From the NCBI GenBank assembly GCA_964343805.1, contig CAYFLR010000043.1:1-51654 (forward strand): a stretch of DNA of 51,654 bases, read 5' to 3'. Below are positions 26,183-34,243 of this stretch, piece after piece. Each line of letters opens with the position of its first letter. The first letter of the stretch is position 1. Source of the DNA: CAYFLR01 sp964343805 (lineage in GTDB: Bacteria; Bdellovibrionota_B; Oligoflexia; CAYFLR01). The position numbers and the translations under genes were made by a program. Below the pieces are notes generated by a model, which was given only the letters and a program-made list of their open reading frames with translations, did not search any database and had not been told where the DNA came from.

Positions 26183-27111
26183 GCTTGTTTCTCATCTTTT
26201 GGCAACAAGGCCAATAGTTTTAGACAGGAAAAAAAGTGTCTTTCTCCACTGGCCGGAGGGAGTTTTTTACCCTCCACCTCGAGTCCATAGGTCTCTTTTT
26301 TCCGATGAGAGTCATGAATCCATTTGGAAACTTGCGATAGTACCTCCTCCTTATTATCCTCAGAAAGTTCATGCAGACGGTAGATAGGAACCTCTCCTCC
26401 CCCCTCATTAAATGATTTTACTAATAACTTTTGAGTCCGGGCATAAGCTTTCCAATCAATGTGTCTAATAGAATCACTTTTTTGATATTTCCGGTGCTCT
26501 GAAAAATCGGAGGTACCCGGATTAAGATTGGTTATAGGCGCATCCTTAGACTTTTCCTGGTTCCACCGGTATAACTTATCTCCATAGGGCTGAGGATAAA
26601 CATAATAATCAGCATCACAGGGACAGTACATCCAAGCATAAAATAGACCCAGGGGATAAACAGTGGAAAGACGCACCGCTTCAACTAAATAACCTCCCCG
26701 TAGGCCCGCTTTAAAATGATTGGTAATAAGATGACTGCTTTTACTTTCCGCCAGTTTAAAAGAGAATTGTTGTTTTGAATTGTCGGCCAACATCAATCGT
26801 ATTTGAATATTGAATTTAGGTTCAGCGGCTAGATTTCGAATAAGAGCTTGAAACTGACACTCCCCCCCTGCTGGCGCTGGTTTAATACGTAAATGATCAA
26901 ACTTTAAATGCTTTATATTATTATGAGTGGCTACCATAGCAATGATTCCCACCACCACCAGAAAAAAGGTTAAGAGGTAACCCACATCACTTAAATAGTA
27001 AGCGGAAGAGAGAAGTGCAATGGCAGTCACTAAGGTGTATAAAATTCCATAGCGGGTAGGAATAATAAAAATCTGATAGGTGTTTTTAGCAAAGTAATGA
27101 TTTAAGTCCAT
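26179..27111 (-). CDS. DUF58 protein
   Basis: 310 residues. Two membrane helices near the N-terminus (ILYTLVTAIALLSSAYYLSD, then LLTFFLVVVGIIAMVA) precede a beta-rich region and the DUF58 signature SEHRKYQKSDSIRHIDWKAY followed by KLLVKSFNEGG. DUF58 proteins are related to von Willebrand factor A domains and regularly sit between MoxR and a TgpA-type transglutaminase, as here. A scaffold role in envelope or protein-complex maturation is inferred. One base separates it from moxR, and the stop overlaps the next start as ATGA, so all three are one operon. Confidence 0.92.
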   Translation of the reverse strand: MDLNHYFAKNTYQIFIIPTRYGILYTLVTAIALLSSAYYLSDVGYLLTFFLVVVGIIAMVATHNNIKHLKFDHLRIKPAPAGGECQFQALIRNLAAEPKFNIQIRLMLADNSKQQFSFKLAESKSSHLITNHFKAGLRGGYLVEAVRLSTVYPLGLFYAWMYCPCDADYYVYPQPYGDKLYRWNQEKSKDAPITNLNPGTSDFSEHRKYQKSDSIRHIDWKAYARTQKLLVKSFNEGGGEVPIYRLHELSEDNKEEVLSQVSKWIHDSHRKKETYGLEVEGKKLPPASGERHFFSCLKLLALLPKDEKQA

Positions 27112-27112
27112 T

Positions 27113-28024
27113 TTAACTTACTGAAACACTTTCTAAAATCTCTTTGGATCGGTTCACCCCAGAATCAGCATTAATATCATTGGGCTCTTGCAGGCGATGA
27201 TTCATTACAGGTATTGCCACCGCTTGAATATCTTCGGGTTCTACAAAATCCCTCCCATCAATATAACTCCAAGCTTTGGCCGCATTCAGCCAAGCAATGG
27301 CGCAACGAGTTGAAAGCCCACGAAAACTGACCCGGCTCTGAGCAATGAGATCTTGTAAATAGTTGAGTAAAGGTTCAGCCACATGCTGAGCCAACACCTT
27401 TTGCTTCATTTTTATTATTTCTTCACGCTCAATGAGTGGGGATAAATTAGAGATCAAATTAGATCTTTTTTCTCCCATAATGAGCTGCTTTTCAGCTTCC
27501 TTCCCAGGGAAACCTAATTTGATCCTCATTAAAAACCGATCCAATTGGGATTCCGGTAAAGGGTAAGTCCCAATATTTTCACCCGGATTTTGTGTTGCTA
27601 TCAAGAAAAAAGGAGCAGACAAATCATGAGTTACTCCATCTATTGATACCTTTGCTTCTGCCATAGCTTGCAAGCAGGCACTTTGTGTTTTAGGGGTAGC
27701 ACGATTTAGCTCATCGGCCAGTAATATTTGAGTAAAAATAGGTCCCTTGTGAAAGGTAAAAGCATTGGTCTTAGGATCAAAAATGGAGTTACCTAAAATA
27801 TCAGCTGGTAAGAGATCATTAGTGAATTGAATTCGGTTATATGACAGCCCTAAAAGCCCTGCTATCACCTTGGCTAAGGTGGTTTTACCGGTCCCTGGAA
27901 CATCTTCAATAAGAATATGTCCATCGGCCAACAGACAACTTAAAAGGAGTTTCATTTCATGGGTTTTGTCTAGAAAAACCTCTCCGGCCTGATTAATCAA
28001 TTGTTTTAATTTACTGCTTTCCAT
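27113..28024 (-). CDS. MoxR-family AAA+ ATPase
   Basis: 303 residues. Walker A is DVPGTGKTTLAKVIAG, Walker B ILLADELNRATPKTQSACLQ, and the sensor region is FFLIATQNPGENIGTYPLPE, then SQLDRFLM, all diagnostic of MoxR. MoxR ATPases act as chaperones that remodel or load metal into partner proteins, usually through von Willebrand factor A-type proteins; the DUF58 gene follows by one base. The ATG lies within the last codons of the nucleotidyltransferase-like gene (14-base overlap), so translation is probably coupled. Confidence 0.96.
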   Translation of the reverse strand: MESSKLKQLINQAGEVFLDKTHEMKLLLSCLLADGHILIEDVPGTGKTTLAKVIAGLLGLSYNRIQFTNDLLPADILGNSIFDPKTNAFTFHKGPIFTQILLADELNRATPKTQSACLQAMAEAKVSIDGVTHDLSAPFFLIATQNPGENIGTYPLPESQLDRFLMRIKLGFPGKEAEKQLIMGEKRSNLISNLSPLIEREEIIKMKQKVLAQHVAEPLLNYLQDLIAQSRVSFRGLSTRCAIAWLNAAKAWSYIDGRDFVEPEDIQAVAIPVMNHRLQEPNDINADSGVNRSKEILESVSVS

Positions 28025-28646
28025 TTTGAATCTCTTTAAGTTGTTGTAAATCCATTTCGTGTTTTGGGTGAAAGGGAACCGCCCTCTCTTTTAAAGTGAT
28101 CAGCTCGGAAAGGGATATAATCCTCACCAAGGCTCCGTCGCCAAAATCCACCACATGGGCCTCTTTAGATAGATCAGAGAACCTGGCCCCCGGCTCAATC
28201 ATAATATCTATGGTGGGTTTTCCTTCACTGCTAAAATCAGCAAAGGTGAGTACGGTTAAATTTTTCTCTTTGATCCACTTATCTATCATTCCCGGTTTAT
28301 GGATTGATTCTAATGAGACGGGCTGTTGAATTTTATAACCTAGCTCTCCCATCAACTCGGTAAAACGGTTCAAATTGGCAGGCTCTAGACTAACAGAAAT
28401 ATCCAAATCATGACTGGTTCGAAACACCCCATGCAAGATCACCGCCTGGCCACCGGCTAAAACAAAATTAACACCTTTTTCTCCAAGCTCTCTTAGCAAT
28501 CTCAAAGTAGAGGGAGCCAAGCGAGCCATTCTTATTTTTAACAGGTTGGTGGTGACTAAATGAGAGCAAGAGTTTTGTCCTTGGATAAAAGAGGGGCTGA
28601 TACCAAGCGAAAAAATTATTAAAAGTATTTTGAGTCTATGAGTCAT
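28011..28646 (-). CDS. Nucleotidyltransferase-fold protein with a signal-peptide-like N-terminus
   Basis: 211 residues. VLAGGQAVILHG (63-73) and FRTSHDLDISV (75-85) give the GG...D-x-D pattern of the minimal nucleotidyltransferase fold, with a further acidic pair near IDIMIEP (about 147); this is like the antitoxin-linked or AbiEii-type nucleotidyltransferases. Unexpectedly the frame begins with a signal-like stretch (MTHRLKILLIIFSLGISPSF). Starting at Met40 (MARLAPSTLRLL) would give a cytoplasmic enzyme, but no ribosome binding site is visible there, whereas GGGGTGG precedes the first ATG. No toxin partner is adjacent. It sits between the outer-membrane protein and moxR in one transcript. 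Confidence 0.7.
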   Translation of the reverse strand: MTHRLKILLIIFSLGISPSFIQGQNSCSHLVTTNLLKIRMARLAPSTLRLLRELGEKGVNFVLAGGQAVILHGVFRTSHDLDISVSLEPANLNRFTELMGELGYKIQQPVSLESIHKPGMIDKWIKEKNLTVLTFADFSSEGKPTIDIMIEPGARFSDLSKEAHVVDFGDGALVRIISLSELITLKERAVPFHPKHEMDLQQLKEIQNGKQ

Positions 28647-29924
28647 TTAAAAGACCACCCCAACTTTGACACCAAAACTCATAAAAGTATAACCAGCAAC
28701 CATAGTTACATTTGCCATCTCAGAGGAAAGAGTGGAACTAAAACCCCAAAATTCATATTCACCATAAAAATGAGTAGCAAAAGGACCCATTTGATAGCCC
28801 ACATCAGCTCCAACGGTTAAACCAGTTAAGCTAAAATCAGCTGAGTTTTCACCATCTGCTTCTTCTGCTTTCTTGATTACTTCGTCTTGGAAAGACTCTC
28901 CCTTGTCATTAATCATGTCCGTAAGGATAGGATAATAAAAATAAAGAGCGCTAGAAAATCCCCCAACTTTAATCCTTTGATGCAGTCCCACCGTCATGTA
29001 CTTAAAATAGGAATCCTGTTTGGCAGTCTCAGTGGTTTCCGTTTCGTCAGCACTCTTTATTAGGCTAGATGTTTCCTCATTTTTTTCCTCAGCATCAGGG
29101 GGAATGATGAATCTATAGAAGGGAAAAAACTGCAAAGTGGTGGCTGAAAAGAGTGAACCAAAAAAGCTCGCATATCGGAAATTGACTGCTAATTTAATGA
29201 TAGATAGATTTTTGTCTGGATTTCCATTAGGATTGGCCTCCGCAAAGGTTTGAGAGGTGGTTTCTTCTCCCTTGGTTGTGTTCTCATTTTTCCAAGTAGC
29301 CATTAATAATTTATAACTGGCTTCCATTCCTAAAAGACCATAATAAAACTCTTTGCCTAAAAAAGTTAGAGGATAAATTGAGGTTTCAGCTCCCCCTATA
29401 AGAGCTGAGCCACTTAAATTTTTCGATATATTATTAGAAGTTAATTGTTCTTTTACAGCATCAGGAGTTGTTGGATTTGCACTCATTTCTGTGGAGAACC
29501 CTCCCTCCATTAAACTATAACCAGCTAAGACATTCAGATAGACCATAGGAATCTTCTTACCTCCGCTATAACTAGCAGAAGATCCCCCTCCTTTTTTGAC
29601 CACCAGGGCTTTACGTAATTTTTTCTTATTGACCTTTCCCTTTTTCTTAAAAGTTCCAATGACTTTTTTTCCTTTCACTTTTTTTACAGTCAGTGTCCCA
29701 AGCATTTTACCGGGCTTTCCCCCTTTTCCACGGGCATAAACTTTCAAACGATCACCCGCTTCAACTCCATGACCGCTTTTGAATTTTGCGGTGATTTTCT
29801 TGCCTTTTACCTTACTCACTTTACCCATGATGGATTCTGCTTGTAAGCTGTTATAAGAAAGAACTAGACCAAAAACTGAGATTAAAAGTGCCCATCGAAA
29901 GTCGGTTCTAAAGAAGAAATACAC
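28647..29924 (-). CDS. Outer-membrane beta-barrel protein with a lysine-rich N-terminal domain
   Basis: 425 residues from a GTG at 29924, just after GGGAGG; a TTG at 29936 lies upstream of that site and is less likely. A signal peptide (WALLISVFGLVLSYNSLQA) is followed by a lysine-rich SH3-like region of about 100 residues with repeats of the form KVKGKK-x-x (VSKVKGKKITAKF, VKKVKGKKVIGTF), then a barrel of amphipathic strands ending in the typical terminal phenylalanine (SFGVKVGVVF). A basic domain before a barrel could bind peptidoglycan or polyanions. First gene after OsmC on this strand (56-base gap) and head of the group leading to MoxR. Confidence 0.72.
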   Translation of the reverse strand: MYFFFRTDFRWALLISVFGLVLSYNSLQAESIMGKVSKVKGKKITAKFKSGHGVEAGDRLKVYARGKGGKPGKMLGTLTVKKVKGKKVIGTFKKKGKVNKKKLRKALVVKKGGGSSASYSGGKKIPMVYLNVLAGYSLMEGGFSTEMSANPTTPDAVKEQLTSNNISKNLSGSALIGGAETSIYPLTFLGKEFYYGLLGMEASYKLLMATWKNENTTKGEETTSQTFAEANPNGNPDKNLSIIKLAVNFRYASFFGSLFSATTLQFFPFYRFIIPPDAEEKNEETSSLIKSADETETTETAKQDSYFKYMTVGLHQRIKVGGFSSALYFYYPILTDMINDKGESFQDEVIKKAEEADGENSADFSLTGLTVGADVGYQMGPFATHFYGEYEFWGFSSTLSSEMANVTMVAGYTFMSFGVKVGVVF

Positions 29925-29980
29925 ACAGCCTCCCAACCAAATTGTTTTGTATATCCTCTATGTTACCCCAATCTCAGGGT

Positions 29981-30382
29981 CTATTCACTAGAAAAGTTAA
30001 CCTCAATATCAGGATGGAGAGATTGCCCAACCGGACAAGAGTTTATAAACTTAAGATACTTAGCTCGGTATTTGTCTGAAAGTTGCTCGGGAAAAAGAAT
30101 CTTCCCCTCTATCTTGGATACCCTGCGTGGTTTATCTTGCATATGCTTCTCTAATTCAATTACAGTTCCCTTTAGATCAACCCCATCACGGTCTGCCACT
30201 TTTCCCATAATAGTAAGGACACAGGAAGAGAGGGCTCCTGCCAGTAAGTCGGTGGGTGAAAAGGTTCGACCCTGCCCTCCATTATCTTTCGGTAAGTCTG
30301 TTTTATATTTGTCACCACTGTCTAAGTGCTCCATCTGGGTTTGGAACTCTCCTAAGTACTCGCTTCTCATTTTCACTGCCAT
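29981..30382 (-). CDS. OsmC/Ohr-family peroxide-detoxifying protein
   Basis: 133 residues. Start supported by AAGGAG five bases upstream. The two catalytic cysteines are present in the right contexts: GALSSCVLTIMGK and FINSCPVGQSLHPDIEV. OsmC/Ohr proteins reduce organic hydroperoxides in the cytoplasm with these thiols. The sequence is closer to the OsmC-like group (YajL/YhfA style) than to classic Ohr, so the substrate range is not certain. It lies ahead of the minus-strand group and is divergent from the small barrel gene at 30504. Confidence 0.93.
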   Translation of the reverse strand: MAVKMRSEYLGEFQTQMEHLDSGDKYKTDLPKDNGGQGRTFSPTDLLAGALSSCVLTIMGKVADRDGVDLKGTVIELEKHMQDKPRRVSKIEGKILFPEQLSDKYRAKYLKFINSCPVGQSLHPDIEVNFSSE

Positions 30383-30503
30383 GGGAACTCCTTTTTATCT
30401 TTTAAATCATGTGGATATTAATTTTCTTACCCTAAAATTGAGACAAATCCCATTCTTTTACATCTCCGGATTAAGTTTAAGCAACACAAAAGAGGAGTTA
30501 ACC

Positions 30504-31055
30504 ATGTTTAAATCCCTAATAATAACCCTATCTATTATCGCCATGATTTTTATCTCTACCCTTCAGGCGGAAGAAACCGAAAAACCTCTGCCAGATCCGA
30601 TTGTTAACCAGAGTGAAGTCCATCGCCAAAACAACCAATTCAATGTTAGCTTCACCCCTCCCCTTCCTCCCGGCTATCTCTTTTTGTGCTTTTCAGTGGG
30701 TGGCCATATTGAATACTTTATCAATGAAAACATACATATAGGCATTTCAGCACACACCGGTGGAGTCATCATGGGCCGGTTCTCTTTCAGAGAGCAGATG
30801 ATCACCTATCGTCACTTCCTGGGGAATTCCTTCAACTATAAACTGGGATTAGGAATGTCGGAAGTATACCTATCCAAAAGATGGGATGAAGGCTCCTATC
30901 AAAAACAAGGAGTACTCCATTTTTCCATAGGTAACAGATGGTATTGGGACACATTCAATCACGGCATAAATTGGATTGGAGGTAGTCTCTATCTAAATAA
31001 CCCCATGCTTTTTGTTCCTCAAATCATGCATTACAGCCTGGGAATATCTTTCTAA
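30504..31055 (+). CDS. Small outer-membrane barrel protein
   Basis: 183 residues from the ATG at 30504, behind GAGGAG; the frame is open back to 30072 but that part is antisense to OsmC. A signal peptide (MFKSLIITLSIIAMIFISTL, then QA) is followed by about eight alternating strands (LFLCFSVGGHIEYFI, IHIGISAHTGGVIMGRF) ending in SLGISF with the C-terminal phenylalanine recognised by the barrel assembly machinery. The size fits an eight-stranded barrel. Role unknown. Confidence 0.72.
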   Translation: MFKSLIITLSIIAMIFISTLQAEETEKPLPDPIVNQSEVHRQNNQFNVSFTPPLPPGYLFLCFSVGGHIEYFINENIHIGISAHTGGVIMGRFSFREQMITYRHFLGNSFNYKLGLGMSEVYLSKRWDEGSYQKQGVLHFSIGNRWYWDTFNHGINWIGGSLYLNNPMLFVPQIMHYSLGISF

Positions 31056-31149
31056 CAAGAGTTACAGCTTCTCTAAAAAAAACCCATTTAGCTTTTTGCC
31101 CACCTGACCGAAAAGGAAATAAACATAATAGATAAGGAAGGACTCGGAT

Positions 31150-32421
31150 ATGAATAGCTTCGTTTTAATTAATTTTCTATTCCTCGTTATCTTCACGTTA
31201 TTTACCATCAGTTGCACATCTGAAAGTGAGGCCACTGTCAAATCAGCCATGGATGGTAAAACCAAGAAATTTATAAGGTATGGACAAGTCCCCACCAAGT
31301 GGGACCCTCTGAAAACGAGTAACAGTATCGTAAAGAGCAACATGCCTTGGAGTGGATCCTATTGGCCCTACTATGCAGGTGGAGTGAGTCGTAGATGGCA
31401 AATGGCAGATGAAACCACCGTTGAAAACCTAAAAAAAGTGGTGGCAAAGAACCCCGATATGGGCTTAGAGAAGGTTCTTTTAGAATACACTGAAAGTGAT
31501 TACTATGAGAAAACCGACTATACAGATGAAACCACCGTTTTAGAACCTCTTAAAGCAGAAAATATTAAGAAACTTCCCATTGAAGTAATCAACGCTCTTT
31601 CACCGCTGGAAAAATATGAAATCTGGACTGAAAATTATGATTTTACCCTCACTCGCTTTGAACAATCTAACATCTATCAATCGGATGATCGGAATTTACC
31701 CACCGAGACCCCCCGAGAAAGCTGGGAAGGGATCTGTCATGCTTGGTCTCTAGATTCGCAACTTCATGAAAAACCAGGAGATTATGCTGATGTAGATTGG
31801 AATGGCCAAAAAATACGATTCTACCACAGTGATATTAAAGGCCTCATCACGCGCTACTATGATTACGAAACTGAGGGTGATATCTATGCAGGAGATCCTT
31901 GCAGTGACTTTGTTCCTAAAAAAGATAAGAATGGCCGGCCCAAAAACCCCGCCTGTCAAGGGGTGAATCCAGGGGCCTTTCATATGGTGTTAGAAGATTT
32001 CCTTACAAAAGGAAAACTCTTAGTTGCGGATGTGACCAATAACAGTCAAATATGGAACCACCCTATTATTAGTTTTAACTGGACGAGTTCTAATATCAGG
32101 GCTCTCACCAAAGAGGATCCTCACTATGAACATCGAGCAACCGGCACCGTGACCTTGGTAGATGTGGTGGCCACCTATTAATTTCTTAATGAAACGGAGC
32201 AAAGCTTTAAAGTGATACCCGATGCGGTAAAATCACAAGACATCTCTTACACCCTCGAGTTAGATAAAGATGACATTGTGATTGGTGGAGAGTGGACTTC
32301 TGAAGTCTTTCCTGACTTTATCTGGACTACCGATAGTGACCCTGATGAACATGAATCAGAACATGATGAATTTGAAAAAGAGAAGTTAGAAGAGCTCATT
32401 CGTCTTTCCCTAGAACAATAA
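31150..32421 (+). CDS. Transglutaminase-elicitor-like lipoprotein, cut by one in-frame TAA
   Basis: The frame runs 31150-32181, stops at TAA, and continues in frame to 32421 (423 codons in all). Lipobox FTISC. ESWEGICHAWSLDSQ (Cys196), FYHSDIKGLITRYY, NPGAFHMVLEDF (His278) and LVADVTNNSQIWNHPI (Asp294) are the conserved elements of the transglutaminase elicitor family, first known from oomycetes and present in bacteria. After the TAA the frame gives FLNETEQSF and then DIVIGGEWTSEVFPDFIW, the usual C-terminal motif of the same family, so the stop is inside the conserved domain. The enzyme would crosslink or deamidate glutamine side chains. The truncated form loses about 80 residues. Confidence 0.8.
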
Positions 32422-32433
32422 ACTTAAGTGAAA

Positions 32434-34083
32434 ATGAAGTTTTCAATTTACTTACTTATTATTCCCCTCCTCATCTCTTTAAGTCATTGTAAGACAAAGA
32501 GAGGCGATACCCAACTCACCACTTGGGAGCAATCTATTTTTCAGGACCAATCAAAGTTGATCAAAGCCAAACTATGGCGAGACAGCAGAGGAGGACGATC
32601 CTGGACGATTGAAGATGAAGAAGGTTATGATAGATGGTTAGCCACTGTTCCCGACACTCTCTTTTTAGATTGGGATATCCCTCATGACTGCGCTGATGTA
32701 ATCCTTGCTTTGCGTTTTATTTACGCAATTGCTCATGGTTTAGCACTTAAAATAGGAATCTATCAATCCACCGATTATTGGCATGATCCTCTTTTGATGT
32801 TACGCAGAGCGGTGAATGATTATGGGACGGTGAATCTTAACGAGATAAGCTATAAGGTCGATATGTGGGACAATAAAAACTATCAAGGTGGCAACTTTAT
32901 CCTTCATCGGCAAACCGGTTACGGCCATGCCTTTCAACTCACTTCCTTCAGTGAGTTTTTCCTTTTTAACACGCTAGAAAGCACCACTCCAGCAACTTTA
33001 AGGAAAATGATTAATTCCAGTCTGTTTGAATCCACCATCAAGCATCGCAGTTTCCGCAGGCTTTATGCCATCAAACGAGAAGGGGCTCATCTTTTTCATG
33101 ATTTATCAGTTAGTTTTGCAGCTCATCCAAAACAAAGTCTAGAAAAACCAGATTGGTATCAATGTATAGGAACTCCAGATAGCAGGCATCCTGACCTTGC
33201 ACCTCTTTGGAAGAATATTTTTCATTTTAAAGCTATGGAAAGTGAAAATCCACAATTAGATAAAAAAAGGCTGACAGCAGATGGAATAACCTGCCCTCAT
33301 AATGTCTATTGGAAGGAAAGGTACCAAGTAGATGTTTCCTTCACTCCCCAAGCTCCCGGCTATAAACAGGTTCTTACCCCGCTATTTAATGGGATCTGTT
33401 TACAGCTCAATTCGCGTTCCAAAGCGGTAGAAATAGGCTACCGAAATTGCCATCTAAATCCTTCAAAAAGATGCAGCGCCCATAAAAGTGCAGCCTATTC
33501 CACTCCGGCGAAAGATGACAAAATCAGGGGTCTTTTAAAAAAATATTTAGGACTCATTTTTTCAAGTAATTTAACAGAAACTCCTATCTCACTCTGCCCT
33601 TTAAAAATATGGCTTTCATCCAAAGATTACCTCCGGCAATCCGTTCAAATTATTAATGATGCCAATGAAATAACCCCATGGGCGGAGAATATCTTTTTTA
33701 ATGGACTCATCCACCATAATCCTTCTGATCCGAAAGAGGACCTCACCCTTCGTTGGGGATGTCACCCCATGGATAAAAATTGGAACTGTTTAAAAACAAG
33801 GACTACAGGAGATTTCTTAAAGTATGCCATCTCATTCGAGAAGGATCATTTTCAAAAACAAAGGGTGATTGGTTTTCAGGAAATAACCGCTTATTCAATA
33901 GAAGATGGTAAAGAGGAAGAATGCACTTTGCAAAAGGGTGATGTGGTTTTAAAAAGGGGATCTCTCTATACTGACAGTGAAGGTCTTTTTGAAGTGATCC
34001 AAACTTTTGATAAGCGAGATGGTTGCTCTACGGGGCTTATTTTAACCCTTCCTTTTGAGGGTGAAAGTACTCTTTTGCATTGA
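32434..34083 (+). CDS. Lipoprotein with a papain/transglutaminase-like Cys-His pair
   Basis: 549 residues from the ATG at 32434 (a GTG two codons upstream is possible; no clear ribosome binding site for either). Lipobox ISLSHC. PHDCADVILALRFIYA (Cys86) and HRQTGYGHAFQL (His165) give a Cys...His pair in a layout like transglutaminase or NlpC/P60-type thiol enzymes. The protein encoded at 42591-44294 has the same framework (DCAD...R-x-x-YA...G-x-GH), so the two are paralogues. The remaining 380 residues are unrecognised and contain several cysteines. Twelve bases after the transglutaminase-elicitor frame and probably co-transcribed. Confidence 0.65.
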   Translation: MKFSIYLLIIPLLISLSHCKTKRGDTQLTTWEQSIFQDQSKLIKAKLWRDSRGGRSWTIEDEEGYDRWLATVPDTLFLDWDIPHDCADVILALRFIYAIAHGLALKIGIYQSTDYWHDPLLMLRRAVNDYGTVNLNEISYKVDMWDNKNYQGGNFILHRQTGYGHAFQLTSFSEFFLFNTLESTTPATLRKMINSSLFESTIKHRSFRRLYAIKREGAHLFHDLSVSFAAHPKQSLEKPDWYQCIGTPDSRHPDLAPLWKNIFHFKAMESENPQLDKKRLTADGITCPHNVYWKERYQVDVSFTPQAPGYKQVLTPLFNGICLQLNSRSKAVEIGYRNCHLNPSKRCSAHKSAAYSTPAKDDKIRGLLKKYLGLIFSSNLTETPISLCPLKIWLSSKDYLRQSVQIINDANEITPWAENIFFNGLIHHNPSDPKEDLTLRWGCHPMDKNWNCLKTRTTGDFLKYAISFEKDHFQKQRVIGFQEITAYSIEDGKEEECTLQKGDVVLKRGSLYTDSEGLFEVIQTFDKRDGCSTGLILTLPFEGESTLLH

Positions 34084-34086
34084 AAT

Positions 34087-34103
34087 GGTATCAGTTTGAT
34101 ACC
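34087..34103 (+). promoter_or_regulatory. Perfect palindrome, possible activator site or terminator
   Basis: GGTATCA, GTT, TGATACC: a 17-base perfect palindrome, three bases after the TGA of the upstream gene and about 110 bases before the predicted sigma-54 start. That distance suits an enhancer-binding protein site. It could also be the stem of a terminator, but no T-tract follows. Confidence 0.5.
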
Positions 34104-34177
34104 TCAGTTACTCCATCCTAAATGTTCTAAATTTTATTAAACATCAGCTATCATTATACTTTATACCAACCAAACAG

Positions 34178-34193
34178 TTGGCACGATTTTTGT
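34178..34193 (+). promoter_or_regulatory. Sigma-54 promoter (-24/-12) of the coiled-coil gene
   Basis: TTGGCACGATTTTTGT matches the consensus TTGGCACG at -24 and TTG at -12 with correct spacing; only the last C of the -12 GC is replaced by T. Predicted start near 34205, 40 bases before the ATG. The next gene has GGAGG upstream of its start. Confidence 0.7.
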
Positions 34194-34243
34194 AAGAATC
34201 CCTCACTAATTGATGGTTATGTTTTCATTACACGGAGGGGTTT

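Noticed and set aside
28011..28646. Toxin-antitoxin pair with the nucleotidyltransferase
   Set aside because: No partner gene of the expected kind is adjacent; the neighbours are an outer-membrane protein and MoxR.
30072..30503. Upstream extension of the small barrel gene
   Set aside because: The open frame is antisense to OsmC. The signal peptide and the GAGGAG site at 30504 fix the real start.
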